Assembly (NCBI RefSeq): GCF_014490035.1
Contig: NZ_CP061008.1
Location: 1,488,001 to 1,552,000, forward strand
Length of the DNA stretch: 64,000 nt
From: Achromobacter xylosoxidans
GTDB lineage: Bacteria; Pseudomonadota; Gammaproteobacteria; Burkholderiales; Burkholderiaceae_B
Reading direction: 5' to 3'
Under the pieces are notes generated by a model. It saw only the letters and a list, made by a program, of their open reading frames with translations. It made no database searches and had not been told where the DNA came from. The stretch's first letter is position 1. Each line of letters opens with the position of its first letter. Made by a program: the position numbers and the translations under genes. Below are positions 56,190 to 64,000 of this stretch, piece by piece.

Positions 56190-57173
56190 ATGTCCGCAAT
56201 CCGCCCCCCGCTTGAATCCCAGGCCGATATCGACGCCTTCATCGATGCCGTCTGGCTGGAAGACGGCCTGTCGGCCAACACCCTGGCGGCCTACCGGCGC
56301 GATCTGACGGGCTTTGCCCGCTGGCTGGAGGATCCCGAAGCCTACGCGCGCGAAATGGCCGACCGCCACGGCGATGCGGCGCAGGTCCACGTCCTGCCCG
56401 CCGGACCCGCCAAACCTCTGCGCGATGCCGGCAAGGCCGACATCGAAGCCTGGTTCGCCTTCCGCCACGAAGAAACCCGCGCCACCACCGCCAACCGCAG
56501 GCTGGCCGCGTTGCGCCGCTTTTACGCCTGGGCGCTGCGCGAACACCGCGCCGAGCGCGATCCCTGCCTGACGCTGATCGCCGCCAAGCAGCCGCCGCGC
56601 ATGCCCAAGACCCTGTCCGAGCAGCAGGTGGACGCCTTGTTGCGCGCGCCCGACCTGGAGGAGGCCCGCGGCCTGCGCGACCGCGCCATGCTGGAAACGC
56701 TGTACGCCACGGGCTTGCGGGTATCCGAGCTGGTGGGCATGCGCACGCTGGACGTGAGCCTGAACGAAGGCGTGGTGCGGGTGGTGTTGGGCAAGGGCGG
56801 CAAGGACCGGCTGGTGCCGCTGGGCGCCGAGGCGGCCCATTGGATCGACCGCTACCTGAAGTCCGCGCGGCCGGAGCTGGCGGCTGGACGCGTGAGCGAT
56901 GCGCTCTTCATCACGGGCCGTGCCGAAGCCATGTCGCGCCAGGCGTTCTGGCAACTGGTGAAGAAATATGCCCTGCTGGCGGACGTGCGCGCGCCGCTGT
57001 CGCCGCACGTGCTGCGGCACGCCTTCGCCACGCATCTGCTGAACCACGGCGCCGACCTGCGCGTGGTGCAGATGCTGCTGGGCCACGCCGACATTTCCAC
57101 CACGCAGATCTACACGCACGTCGCGCGCGAACGCCTGAAGGCGCTGCACGCGACGCACCATCCTCGCGGCTAG
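56190..57173 (+). CDS. xerD: Site-specific tyrosine recombinase XerD
   Basis: 327 residues. It resolves chromosome dimers at dif together with XerC. The catalytic residues are visible: Arg in LYATGLRVSELVG, Lys in LGKGGKDRLVPL, HVLRHAFATHLL (His-x-x-Arg), LGHADISTTQIYTHV with the Tyr nucleophile. N-terminal SAM-like domain covers about 1-115. Chromosomal housekeeping; no attachment site or phage genes nearby. Followed by ybaK. Confidence 0.94.
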   Translation: MSAIRPPLESQADIDAFIDAVWLEDGLSANTLAAYRRDLTGFARWLEDPEAYAREMADRHGDAAQVHVLPAGPAKPLRDAGKADIEAWFAFRHEETRATTANRRLAALRRFYAWALREHRAERDPCLTLIAAKQPPRMPKTLSEQQVDALLRAPDLEEARGLRDRAMLETLYATGLRVSELVGMRTLDVSLNEGVVRVVLGKGGKDRLVPLGAEAAHWIDRYLKSARPELAAGRVSDALFITGRAEAMSRQAFWQLVKKYALLADVRAPLSPHVLRHAFATHLLNHGADLRVVQMLLGHADISTTQIYTHVARERLKALHATHHPRG

Positions 57174-57215
57174 CGCTGCACGCGCCGCTTCGAAATTCCT
57201 CTTTCACGCATAACC

Positions 57216-57704
57216 ATGAGCAAAGCCCGCCACGTTTCCGAGACGCCCGCCACCCAGTTCCTCAAGCAGAACAAGGTGGCGTACACGGAGCACACCTATG
57301 ACTACGTCGACCATGGCGGCGCGGGCGAAGCCGCGCGCCAGTTGGGCCTGGATCCGCATGCGGTGGTCAAGACCCTGGTGATGGAGGACGAGTCCGCCAA
57401 GCCCCTGATCGTGGTCATGCATGGCGACCGCGAAGTCTCCACCAAGAACCTGGCGCGCCAAGCCGGTTTGAAGCGGGTGGAGCCCTGCAAGCCCGAGGTG
57501 GCGCAGCGCCATTCGGGCTATCAGGTGGGCGGCACCTCGCCCTTCGGCACGCGCAAGAAGATGCCGGTGTGGGTCGAGGCCGAAGTGCTGGACTACCCGG
57601 TGGTCTACATCAACGGCGGGCGGCGCGGGTATCTGATCGGCATAGATCCCAAGGTGCTGGTCACGCTGCTGGGCGCCAAGGGCGTGTCCGTCGCTCTGGA
57701 GTAA
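57216..57704 (+). CDS. ybaK: Cys-tRNA(Pro)/Cys-tRNA(Cys) deacylase YbaK
   Basis: 162 residues, YbaK/EbsC editing fold. It removes Cys mischarged on tRNA-Pro. KTLVMEDESAKPLIVVMHGD with the catalytic Lys region, and SGYQVGGTSPFGTRKKMPV near the C-terminus match the family. Start ATG 57216. Confidence 0.93.
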   Translation: MSKARHVSETPATQFLKQNKVAYTEHTYDYVDHGGAGEAARQLGLDPHAVVKTLVMEDESAKPLIVVMHGDREVSTKNLARQAGLKRVEPCKPEVAQRHSGYQVGGTSPFGTRKKMPVWVEAEVLDYPVVYINGGRRGYLIGIDPKVLVTLLGAKGVSVALE

Positions 57705-57839
57705 GGCGGGCTTGCGTGGGCGTGGTATTCCCATACCACCACCCTGGCCGATGGCGGCGTCACAATAGGGGCGTAGATCAAGAACCGGAACCCGGCCACG
57801 TGGCCCGAACCGGCTTTCCGCCATCCCTGGGAGACAAAC

Positions 57840-58418
57840 ATGAGCAAGCGACTGTTGATGCTGGTCGGCGACTACGCCGAAGACTACGAGACCATGGTGC
57901 CGTACCAGACCCTGCTGACGGTGGGGCACACGGTGCACGCGGTATGCCCGGACAAGAAAGCGGGCGACACCATCGCCACCGCGATCCATGATTTCGAAGG
58001 CGCACAGACCTACACCGAAAAGCGCGGCCACAATTTCGCGCTGAACTATGACTTTGACCGCGTCGAGCCGTCGTCCTACGACGGCCTGGTGATTCCGGGC
58101 GGCCGCGCGCCGGAGTATCTGCGCCTGAACGAAAAGGTGCTGGACATCGTGCGCGCCTTCGACAAGGCCGGCAAGCCCATCGCGGCGGTCTGCCACGGCG
58201 CGCAACTGCTGGCCGCGGCCGGGATCCTGAAGGGCCGCACCTGCTCCGCCTATCCGGCGTGCGCCCCGGAAGTGCGCCTGGCGGGCGGCACCTATGCCGA
58301 GATCGGCATCGACCAGGCCTACACCGACGGCAATCTGGTGACGGCGCCGGCCTGGCCCGCGCACCCGGCCTGGATGTCGCAATTCCTGGCGGTGCTGGGC
58401 ACGAAGATCACGCCCTGA
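57840..58418 (+). CDS. DJ-1/PfpI-family protein
   Basis: 192 residues. Nucleophile Cys118 lies in [16 protein letters not shown], with the acidic pocket residue in [13 protein letters not shown]. The family covers proteases, deglycases and isocyanide hydratases; the exact activity is not evident. Own promoter probable. A very strong terminator follows. Confidence 0.9.
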   Translation: MSKRLLMLVGDYAEDYETMVPYQTLLTVGHTVHAVCPDKKAGDTIATAIHDFEGAQTYTEKRGHNFALNYDFDRVEPSSYDGLVIPGGRAPEYLRLNEKVLDIVRAFDKAGKPIAAVCHGAQLLAAAGILKGRTCSAYPACAPEVRLAGGTYAEIGIDQAYTDGNLVTAPAWPAHPAWMSQFLAVLGTKITP

Positions 58419-58431
58419 TCTTCCAAGCCAC

Positions 58432-58471
58432 AAAGCGCCAGGGCCGCAAGCTTGCGGCCCTGGCGCTTTTT
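58432..58471. terminator. Bidirectional intrinsic terminator (PfpI / adhP)
   Basis: AAAGCGCCAGGGCCGCA and its exact complement flank an AAGCTT-like centre, giving a stem of about 17-19 bp followed by T5. It lies 17 bp before the adhP 3' end. Confidence 0.92.
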
Positions 58472-58487
58472 CCTTGCGGCTTGGATA

Positions 58488-59513
58488 TCAGGCGAAATCG
58501 AGCACGATGCGGCCTTCGATCTGGCCGCGCCGCATGCGGTCGAACACGTCGTTGATGTTCTCCAGGCTTTCGGTGGCGACGGTGGCGTGCACCTTGCCTT
58601 CTTCGGCAAACTGCAGCGATTCCTGCAGGTCCAGGCGCGAGCCCACGATGGAGCCGCGCACGGTGACGCCATTGAGCACCATGTCGAAGATCGACAGCGG
58701 GAAGTCGCCCGGCGGCAGACCGTTAAGCGCCACGGTGCCGCCGCGGCGCACCATGCCCAGCGCCTGCTCGAAGGCCTTGGGCGATACCGCCGTGATCAGC
58801 GCGCCGTGCGCGCCGCCGATCTCGCGCTTGAGGTAGGCGGCCGGGTCGGTGGTCTTGGCGTTGACGGTGACCTCGGCGCCCAAGCGGCGGGCGAAGTCCA
58901 GCTTGGCGTCGTCGATGTCCACAGCCGCGACGTTCAGGCCCATGGCCTTGGCGTACTGCACCGCCATGTGGCCCAATCCGCCGATGCCGGAAATCACCAC
59001 CCAGTTGCCCGGACGGGTGTCCGTCATCTTCAGGCCCTTGTACACGGTCACGCCGGCGCACAGCACGGGCGCTACCTCGACGAAACCGACGTTCTTGGGC
59101 AGCAGGCCCACGTAGTTGGCATCAGCCAGCGCGTATTCGGCAAAGCCGCCGTTCACGGAGTAGCCGGCGTTCTTCTGCGTTTCGCACAGCGTTTCCCAGC
59201 CGCCCAGGCAATGCTCGCAATGCCCGCAGGCGGAATACAGCCAGGGAATGCCGACGCGGTCGCCTTCCTTCACATGGGTCACGCCCGCGCCCACCGCAAC
59301 CACGTGGCCGACGCCTTCGTGGCCGGGAATGAAAGGCGGGTTGGGCTTGACGGGCCAGTCGCCTTCGACCGCGTGCAGGTCGGTGTGGCAGACCCCGCAG
59401 GCTTCTATCTTTACCAGCAATTCGCCCGGACCCGGGCGCGGCACCGCGACTTCTTCGATTGCCAGGGGCTTGCCGAATGCTCGTGCAACCGCTGCTTTCA
59501 TGGTTTTATCCAT
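58488..59513 (-). CDS. adhP: Zinc-dependent alcohol dehydrogenase AdhP
   Basis: 341 residues, medium-chain dehydrogenase/reductase. Catalytic zinc ligand in [15 protein letters not shown], structural zinc Cys cluster [15 protein letters not shown], and Rossmann [15 protein letters not shown] are visible. It oxidises primary alcohols with NAD. ATG 59513 follows GGAGG directly at good distance; the preceding GTG is less likely. Single gene. Confidence 0.94.
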   Translation of the reverse strand: MDKTMKAAVARAFGKPLAIEEVAVPRPGPGELLVKIEACGVCHTDLHAVEGDWPVKPNPPFIPGHEGVGHVVAVGAGVTHVKEGDRVGIPWLYSACGHCEHCLGGWETLCETQKNAGYSVNGGFAEYALADANYVGLLPKNVGFVEVAPVLCAGVTVYKGLKMTDTRPGNWVVISGIGGLGHMAVQYAKAMGLNVAAVDIDDAKLDFARRLGAEVTVNAKTTDPAAYLKREIGGAHGALITAVSPKAFEQALGMVRRGGTVALNGLPPGDFPLSIFDMVLNGVTVRGSIVGSRLDLQESLQFAEEGKVHATVATESLENINDVFDRMRRGQIEGRIVLDFA

Positions 59514-59737
59514 CACTGCCTCCGAAGTCTGATCAAGATTCCTTATGCTCGAACGTGGACGCTTTCCCGACCATGAATTATATCAACCGAGGGGGCTGCC
59601 CGCCGATGCCGGAAACGTGTGGTTGCAGAAAGAGGCCGGCCTCCCGCAGCTTGCCCGGGCCGCGGCAAACGGCGTACAGTCAGCCGTAGGCATCCCGGCC
59701 CAGGCCCCAGGCCCAGTCCCGAGTTCCAGGAGCTCCC

Positions 59738-60124
59738 ATGTGTGAAATCTTCATCCGCGCCAGCGAGCAGTCCTACGCGCCCGAAACCCGTTCGCTGCGG
59801 CTGCATGGCGTGGCTACCAGCCTGAGGCTGGAACAGCTGTTCTGGCAGGTATTGGAAGAAATCGCCGGCCGCGACGGCATGCGCGTGACGCAGCTGATCG
59901 AACGTCTGTACGACGAACTGATCGAGTATCGCGGCGAGGCCGCCAATTTCACCTCATTCCTGCGCGTGTGCTGCCTGCGCTACCAACTGCTGCAGGCAGA
60001 GGGCCGAATCCCCTTGGACGCGGCCGTGCCGATCCGTTCGCTCAACCCGCAGGCCGTGCTGGAAGGCCTGCCGCCCACGCTGTACGACGCCCAGCCCCTG
60101 CGCCCCAAACGCAAGGCCGCGTAG
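59738..60124 (+). CDS. Ribbon-helix-helix domain protein
   Basis: 128 residues. The central part SLRLHGVATSLRLEQLFWQV then EEIAGRDGMRVTQLIERLYDEL matches the RHH_4 type of ribbon-helix-helix fold. Such proteins may bind DNA; the target is unknown. Divergent from adhP, so a regulatory link is possible but not shown. Confidence 0.85.
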   Translation: MCEIFIRASEQSYAPETRSLRLHGVATSLRLEQLFWQVLEEIAGRDGMRVTQLIERLYDELIEYRGEAANFTSFLRVCCLRYQLLQAEGRIPLDAAVPIRSLNPQAVLEGLPPTLYDAQPLRPKRKAA

Positions 60125-60160
60125 GCCGCCAACACTGACGCCGCCGCGGCGCCAAAAAAC

Positions 60161-60187
60161 AAAGGGCCCGAATTTTTCGGGCCCTTT
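60161..60187. terminator. Bidirectional intrinsic terminator (RHH gene / pbpG)
   Basis: AAAGGGCCCGAA-TTT-TTCGGGCCCTTT, a perfect 12-bp stem preceded by an A-run. It lies 37 bp after the RHH gene and 31 bp after the pbpG stop. Confidence 0.85.
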
Positions 60188-60217
60188 GCTCATGTGGCAG
60201 CGTAGCGCGGCGGGTGT

Positions 60218-61414
60218 TCAGCCGCCAGACTGGATCGACGCCATCGCCACTTCGTTCTGCACGATGCGGCGGATGCGCACCGCATCGCCGATGCGGGAGA
60301 GCTTGCCCTGCGAATCCAGCAGCACGATGGCCAGGTCGCGGCCGTTGATGCGGGCCAGCATGACCAGGCATTCGCCCGCTTCGTTGATGTAGCCGGTCTT
60401 GGACACCTTGATGTCCCAGTCGGGCTTGCGCACCAGCAGGTTGGTGTTGCGGAAGGTCTGCGTGCGGTTGTTGACCTCGACGTCGTACTCGGTATCGGTG
60501 GAGTAGCGGTGGATCAACGGGCGCTGGGAGGCGGCGCGCAGCAGTCGGGCCAGATCGTGCGGCGACGAGACGTTGTCGCTGGACAGGCCGGTGGGCTCGA
60601 TGAAGCGGGTGCTGGTCATGCCCAGCGCCTGCGCCTTGGCGTTCATGGCGGCCACGAAGGCGGGCAGGCCGCCCGGATAGTGGCGGCCCAGCGCGTTGGC
60701 GGCGCGGTTTTCGGACGACATCAGCGCCAGGTGCAGCATGTCGCCGCGCGACAGCTTGGTGCCCACGCGCAGACGCGAGGTGGTGTGCTTGAGGCCGTCG
60801 ACGTCTTCGTCGGTGATCTCCAGCATTTCGTTCATGGGCAGGTTGGCGTCGACCACGACGACCGCGGTCATCAGCTTCGAGATCGAAGCGATGGGGCGCA
60901 CCACGTTTTCGTTCTTGGCGAAGATGACCGTGGACGTTTCCAGATCCTGCACATAGGCGGTAGTGGAACGCAGGGCGGCGGCTTCGGCGCGCACCGAGGA
61001 GGCGGGCGGCGGCATGGCGGCCGAACCGACCGCGGCAGCAGCGGCGGCACGTTGCGCGCGCGACGGCTTGTTCGGCTTGCCGCTCTTGCCGGCGGCCGCG
61101 CCCTTCTTGGGCGGCGTGCCCTTGGCGGCGACCTGCTTGCCGCCCTTGGGGGCGGCTGCTTTCTTGCCGGAGGAGGATTTGGGGGGAGTTTTCGCGGAGG
61201 AGGCGGCTTGTTTGCCCGAGGCGCTCTTGCCGGAGCTGGCCTTGGGGGCCGGAGCCTTCTTCGCTTGTTGCGCCTTGCAGGCCGATGACTTGGCGTTGGT
61301 CTTGCAAGGGTCCGTATTCTTCGCGGCTTGCGCGGCGGGGGGCAGGAGCGCGCACACCGCCAGCGCCACAGGCGCTATCGCGTTCGCAATCGCACGTTTC
61401 CAGGGAAATGCCAT
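60218..61414 (-). CDS. pbpG: D-alanyl-D-alanine endopeptidase PBP7/8-like
   Basis: 398 residues. Signal peptide ends near AAQA-AK. A low-complexity Lys/Ala/Ser/Pro-rich linker of about 100 residues (31-135) follows, then the penicilloyl-serine domain: Ser177-Ile-Ser-Lys180, the SEN in SSENRAANAL, and KTG in SKTGYINEAG. It would cleave D-Ala-meso-DAP cross-links in the periplasm. The linker is longer than in E. coli PbpG and could bind anionic cell-wall polymers. Confidence 0.9.
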   Translation of the reverse strand: MAFPWKRAIANAIAPVALAVCALLPPAAQAAKNTDPCKTNAKSSACKAQQAKKAPAPKASSGKSASGKQAASSAKTPPKSSSGKKAAAPKGGKQVAAKGTPPKKGAAAGKSGKPNKPSRAQRAAAAAAVGSAAMPPPASSVRAEAAALRSTTAYVQDLETSTVIFAKNENVVRPIASISKLMTAVVVVDANLPMNEMLEITDEDVDGLKHTTSRLRVGTKLSRGDMLHLALMSSENRAANALGRHYPGGLPAFVAAMNAKAQALGMTSTRFIEPTGLSSDNVSSPHDLARLLRAASQRPLIHRYSTDTEYDVEVNNRTQTFRNTNLLVRKPDWDIKVSKTGYINEAGECLVMLARINGRDLAIVLLDSQGKLSRIGDAVRIRRIVQNEVAMASIQSGG

Positions 61415-61788
61415 GGTTTGAGCTGGCTTGTCAGTCTGTCAGTAAATGTTTCTTAAGCCGGCGTTTCGTCGGGCCAGAAAAAGTCCAGATGAATTAGAGG
61501 CTTACGCGTCGAATTTAAACAGCAATTTCAAGTTGTGCGCAAGGCGATTTGCTATCATCGTCCAAAAAAATAATGGTGACGTATTGACGCAGCTTCAATT
61601 CGTCACAAGACAAGTTCGAGAAGCTAACGGCAGGCCGCGCGTGAGCGTAGCCCGGATTAACCCTCATCTGGCTGAACGCGCGAGGTTTTTGTCCATGGGC
61701 AGATCAGGACAAGACGTGCTCACAAAGGGCAAGGCTTCGGGCGGATAGGGGGGGCTGGGAAGGAAGGCGTCGGAACCGACGCCAGAGA
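61415..61788. other. Gap between pbpG and tRNA-Arg
   Basis: 374 bp. It includes an AT-rich stretch with an extended -10-like TGCTATCAT at 61550-61558 on the plus strand and a GTGACG...CGTCAC inverted repeat (about 61574-61604), but no convincing gene. A 100-codon frame here has no ribosome site. The tRNA-proximal hairpin lies at 61766-61783. Confidence 0.5.
61766..61783 (-). terminator. Hairpin downstream of tRNA-Arg
   Basis: GGCGTCGG-AA-CCGACGCC, perfect 8-bp stem 5 bp past the CCA end of the tRNA. Followed on the minus strand by a pyrimidine-rich tract, so it probably terminates the tRNA transcript. Confidence 0.65.
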
Positions 61789-61863
61789 TGGCCTCGCCGG
61801 GTGGAATCGAACCACCAATTGACCCTTAGGAGGGGCCGGTTATATCCATTTAACTACGGCGAG
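61789..61863 (-). tRNA. tRNA-Arg (anticodon CCT)
   Basis: 75 nt including an encoded CCA. The acceptor stem pairs 61857-61863 with 61793-61799 (CTCGCCG/CGGCGAG). The anticodon stem (GGCCC/GGGTC) closes a CTCCTAA loop, giving anticodon CCT, which reads AGG. The T-arm GGTTCGATTCC is canonical. No integrase or att duplication was seen next to it. Confidence 0.95.
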
Positions 61864-62172
61864 ACTATTGCTGATCAGGCGGCAAGGCCGGTCGAGTGAC
61901 CGCGTTTGCTTGCTAAGGCCTTGATATCGCTACGAATCTTTCGGCCCTGAGTTTATCACTGGGGGCACGGGCTTCGGCGCAGGACGCAAGTCTATCAGCA
62001 GGCGGCGCAAGCCCCAAATCCGCTGTCCGCAACCCGGCCCGCCGGACCCGGCGCTCAACGGGGCTATTGCCGGAGCGCGGAGGCTATTTGTATATGATGT
62101 CCGGGTCCTGCGCTGCGCGCCGGACCGTCCCGTGGAGGGGGCGGCGAACCAAAACAACGAAAAACGGGTTTC
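61864..62172. other. Gap between tRNA-Arg and the MFS gene
   Basis: 309 bp. Holds the tRNA promoter (minus strand) and a plausible plus-strand promoter TTGCCG (62067) - 18 bp - TATATG (62091). The 5' leader of the MFS gene is about 70 bp; no gene seen. Confidence 0.5.
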
Positions 62173-63372
62173 ATGTCTAACCAAACCGATACGAATTTCA
62201 CCCGTACCCTGATCGTGGGCACGCTGGTGGTGCTGCTCGCGATGGGGGTGCGCGCCACCTTCGGGCTTTTCATGCAGCCGATGGGGCTGGCGCAGGGCTG
62301 GGGACGCGAAGTGTTCTCCATGGCCTTCGCGCTGCAGAACCTGGTGTGGGGCGTGGCCTGTATCTTCATGGGCATCCTGGCCGACCGCTACGGTTCGGGC
62401 CGCACCATCGCCCTGGGCGCGGTGCTGTACATGCTGGGCATGATAGGTACGCGCTTCGCCACCGATGAAGCCACGCTCTATCTGACCGCCGGCGTGCTGG
62501 TCGGGCTGGGACAGGCCGGCACGACCTTTCCGGTGATCCTGCCCGTGGTGGCGCGCGCGGTGCCGCCCGCCTACCGCAGCACGGCGATGGGCATCGCCAG
62601 CGCTGGCGGCTCCCTGGGACAGTTCGCCGTGGTGCCCACGGGACAGGTGCTGATCAGCGGCCTGGACTGGCCGGGCGCATTGTGGGTGCTGTCGCTGTTC
62701 GTCGCTTGCGGCGCGCCCCTGGCGTATTTCCTGCGCGGTCGTCCGCAAGCCCACACCGGGCCGCAGCAGTCGCTGGCCTCGGCGGTCAAGCAGGCGGTGC
62801 GCCACCCCTCGTTCCATTTCCTGTTCTGGAGCTATTTCGTCTGCGGCTTCCACACCGCTTTCATCACGCTGCACCTGCCCGCCTACGTCACGGACGGCGG
62901 CCTGAGCGCGGGGCAGGGCGCGACCGCCATTGCGCTGATCGGCCTGTTCAACGTGCTGGGTTCGTTCTATGCCGGCAAGCTGGGCGGCAAGTACAGCAAG
63001 AAGCGGCTCCTCGCCGTGGTGTACGGCATGCGCGCCTTCGGCATCCTGCTGTTGCTCTGGATGCCGCTGTCGCCTTGGGTGCTGTACGCCTTCGCCGCGT
63101 GGATGGGCTTGTTCTGGCTGGGGACCGTGCCGCTCACGCAGGGGCTGATCGGCCAGATCTACGGCCTGCGCTATGCGGCCACGCTGTCCGGCATCGTCTT
63201 CCTGGGACACCAGCTGGGCAGTTTCATCGGCGTGTGGCTGGGTGGATATGCCTACGCCAAGACCGGCAACTACGATGCCGTCTGGTGGCTGGGCGTGGCG
63301 CTGGCCATTATCGCGGCGCTGCTGTGCCTGCCGGTGCGCGAGCAGCCGGTTGCCCAGCCGGCCACGGCCTGA
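62173..63372 (+). CDS. MFS transporter
   Basis: 399 residues, 12 predicted membrane segments. The A-loop motif between TM2 and TM3 reads GILADRYGSGRTIALG, and the family is of the oxalate/monocarboxylate or CynX-like group. The substrate is unknown. ATG 62173 starts near the fitting leader; a tiny membrane-protein gene follows 8 bp after the stop. Confidence 0.9.
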   Translation: MSNQTDTNFTRTLIVGTLVVLLAMGVRATFGLFMQPMGLAQGWGREVFSMAFALQNLVWGVACIFMGILADRYGSGRTIALGAVLYMLGMIGTRFATDEATLYLTAGVLVGLGQAGTTFPVILPVVARAVPPAYRSTAMGIASAGGSLGQFAVVPTGQVLISGLDWPGALWVLSLFVACGAPLAYFLRGRPQAHTGPQQSLASAVKQAVRHPSFHFLFWSYFVCGFHTAFITLHLPAYVTDGGLSAGQGATAIALIGLFNVLGSFYAGKLGGKYSKKRLLAVVYGMRAFGILLLLWMPLSPWVLYAFAAWMGLFWLGTVPLTQGLIGQIYGLRYAATLSGIVFLGHQLGSFIGVWLGGYAYAKTGNYDAVWWLGVALAIIAALLCLPVREQPVAQPATA

Positions 63373-63379
63373 GACGTCC

Positions 63380-63544
63380 ATGAACCCTGCGACTCGCTCC
63401 GCATCCGCCGCCCGCCGCCATCGCGGTTGGCGCGCGGCTGGCGCGTTGGCCCTGGTTGCCGTCCTGGGCCTGGCGTTCTGGGGCTACACCACGCCGGAAA
63501 TGCAGATCCACTGGGAAAACCTGGCCGCGCTCTGCGGCTTCTAG
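63380..63544 (+). CDS. Small single-span membrane protein
   Basis: 54 residues. A basic N-terminus (RSASAARRHRGWR) precedes one hydrophobic segment (AAGALALVAVLGLAFWGY), then a short polar tail PEMQIHWENLAALCGF. It begins 8 bp after the MFS stop and is probably co-translated. Function unknown; could be a partner of the transporter. Confidence 0.6.
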   Translation: MNPATRSASAARRHRGWRAAGALALVAVLGLAFWGYTTPEMQIHWENLAALCGF

Positions 63545-63626
63545 GGACTTTTTCCGCTCGGCCTCGCGGTATCCTACGGCGGTATTTCTTCCCTCATCGC
63601 GCGCCGCCCGCGGGCGGGCGCCACGG

Positions 63627-64000
63627 ATGCTCATGCAGGACTCATCGCCCTCCTATCCCGATCTATCGCTGCCGGACATCGGCGGCATGCCTGCCGCCGA
63701 TACGCTGGTGCTGACGGTGAACAACCGCCTGTCGCGCCGGCTCACGCTGGAGCTGGCGGGCCTGCTGCGCCAGGAACGCCAGGTCAGCGAATTGCCGCGC
63801 ATATTGCCGCTGTCCGCCTGGCTGGCCGATGCCGCCAATGAACTCGCGTTCGAGACGGATGGCGATGTGCCTGCCTATCGGCTGGACAGTTTCGCCACGC
63901 AGCTGGTGTGGACCGAGGCGATCCGCGCTGAAGAAGCCGAGCGCGTGCTGCTGGATGCGAGCCAGGCCGCGCGTTTGTCGATGGACGCGGACCTGCTGAT
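63627..64000 (+). CDS. DNA-repair/RecB-family exonuclease-like protein, partial
   Basis: The first 124 codons are visible; the gene runs off the right edge. The N-terminus with TLVLTVNNRLSRRLTLEL and a later ILPLSAWLADA matches the probable DNA-repair protein family (PD-(D/E)XK exonuclease group, as I recall TIGR03623). ATG 63627 or ATG 63633 may start it. The nuclease domain lies outside the window. Confidence 0.65.
   Translation, partial: MLMQDSSPSYPDLSLPDIGGMPAADTLVLTVNNRLSRRLTLELAGLLRQERQVSELPRILPLSAWLADAANELAFETDGDVPAYRLDSFATQLVWTEAIRAEEAERVLLDASQAARLSMDADLL

Noticed and set aside
56190..57173. XerD as a sign of an integrated element
   Set aside because: Length, motifs and context fit the chromosomal dimer-resolution recombinase; no phage, plasmid or attachment-site features are nearby.
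61446..61748. A 100-codon plus-strand frame between pbpG and tRNA-Arg
   Set aside because: No ribosome site, the first part lies upstream of the promoter-like sequence, and composition is not protein-like; noted only as a gap.
61789..61863. tRNA-Arg as an integration site
   Set aside because: No integrase gene and no duplicated tRNA 3' end were seen on either side within the window.
61930..63381. A 483-codon open frame on the minus strand opposite the MFS gene
   Set aside because: His/Gln/Arg-rich shadow of a clear 12-span transporter; crosses the tRNA-MFS promoter region.

Overview
The window is GC-rich chromosomal DNA with the gene style of the Alcaligenaceae (Achromobacter/Bordetella, Betaproteobacteria). 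The evidence is Bug-family solute receptors, a complete aerobic benzoyl-CoA (box) pathway with a BoxR regulator, a C-P lyase operon, IclR/LysR-controlled catabolic loci and many ABC/TRAP receptors. No phage, transposase, integron or CRISPR array was seen. The species call is inference from gene content only.

Layout. 1-3.3 kb: end of a Bug receptor gene, a gamma-glutamyltranspeptidase-like gene and a divergent LysR regulator. 3.3-12.6 kb: phosphonate degradation. phnM1-DUF1045-phnN and phnF lie on the minus strand; phnGHIJKL and a second phnM lie on the plus strand. 12.6-20.6 kb: MOSC protein, two small hypothetical genes, dctA, an SMP-30 lactonase, fba, a GFA-family gene, purC, then two tandem copies of a 263-bp palindromic element. 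20.6-24.3 kb: DUF5993, an unusual dsbB, purE, purK and a Sua5/YrdC gene. 24.3-33.4 kb: transport and catabolism genes (IclR, CoA-transferase A/B, Bug receptor, AapJ-like receptor, a second IclR, then a ureohydrolase followed by a three-gene polar amino-acid ABC transporter). 33.5-48.8 kb: benzoate region. The minus strand carries DUF4863, benzoate-CoA ligase, an alpha/beta hydrolase and livKHMGF. The plus strand carries boxR, boxC, boxB, boxA and a MaoC gene, with a TPP enzyme converging on livF. 48.8-52 kb: TRAP receptor, SnoaL-like protein and an AbiE-type toxin-antitoxin pair of visibly lower GC. 52-64 kb: gcdH, an acetolactate-synthase-like enzyme with divergent LysR, xerD, ybaK, a PfpI protein, adhP, a ribbon-helix-helix protein, pbpG, tRNA-Arg(CCT), an MFS transporter, a small membrane protein and the start of a DNA-repair nuclease.

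How the genes work together. In the phosphonate block PhnGHIJ(K), PhnL and PhnM make and cleave ribose-1-phosphonate 5-triphosphate; PhnN would return the ribose product to PRPP. No phnP is present. A two-histidine (2H) phosphoesterase-like protein (DUF1045) sits exactly between phnM and phnN and could open the cyclic phosphate. In the benzoate block the Liv system could import an aromatic acid, BclA makes benzoyl-CoA, BoxAB epoxidises it and BoxC cleaves the ring. TGCA repeats around boxR and before boxC look like BoxR sites.

The most unusual items are the DUF1045 placement, the 263-bp palindromic repeats, a ureohydrolase lacking the first metal-ligand histidine, a DsbB variant with its second cysteine pair in a C-terminal tail, and a REP-like hairpin that supplies the stop codons of two convergent genes.
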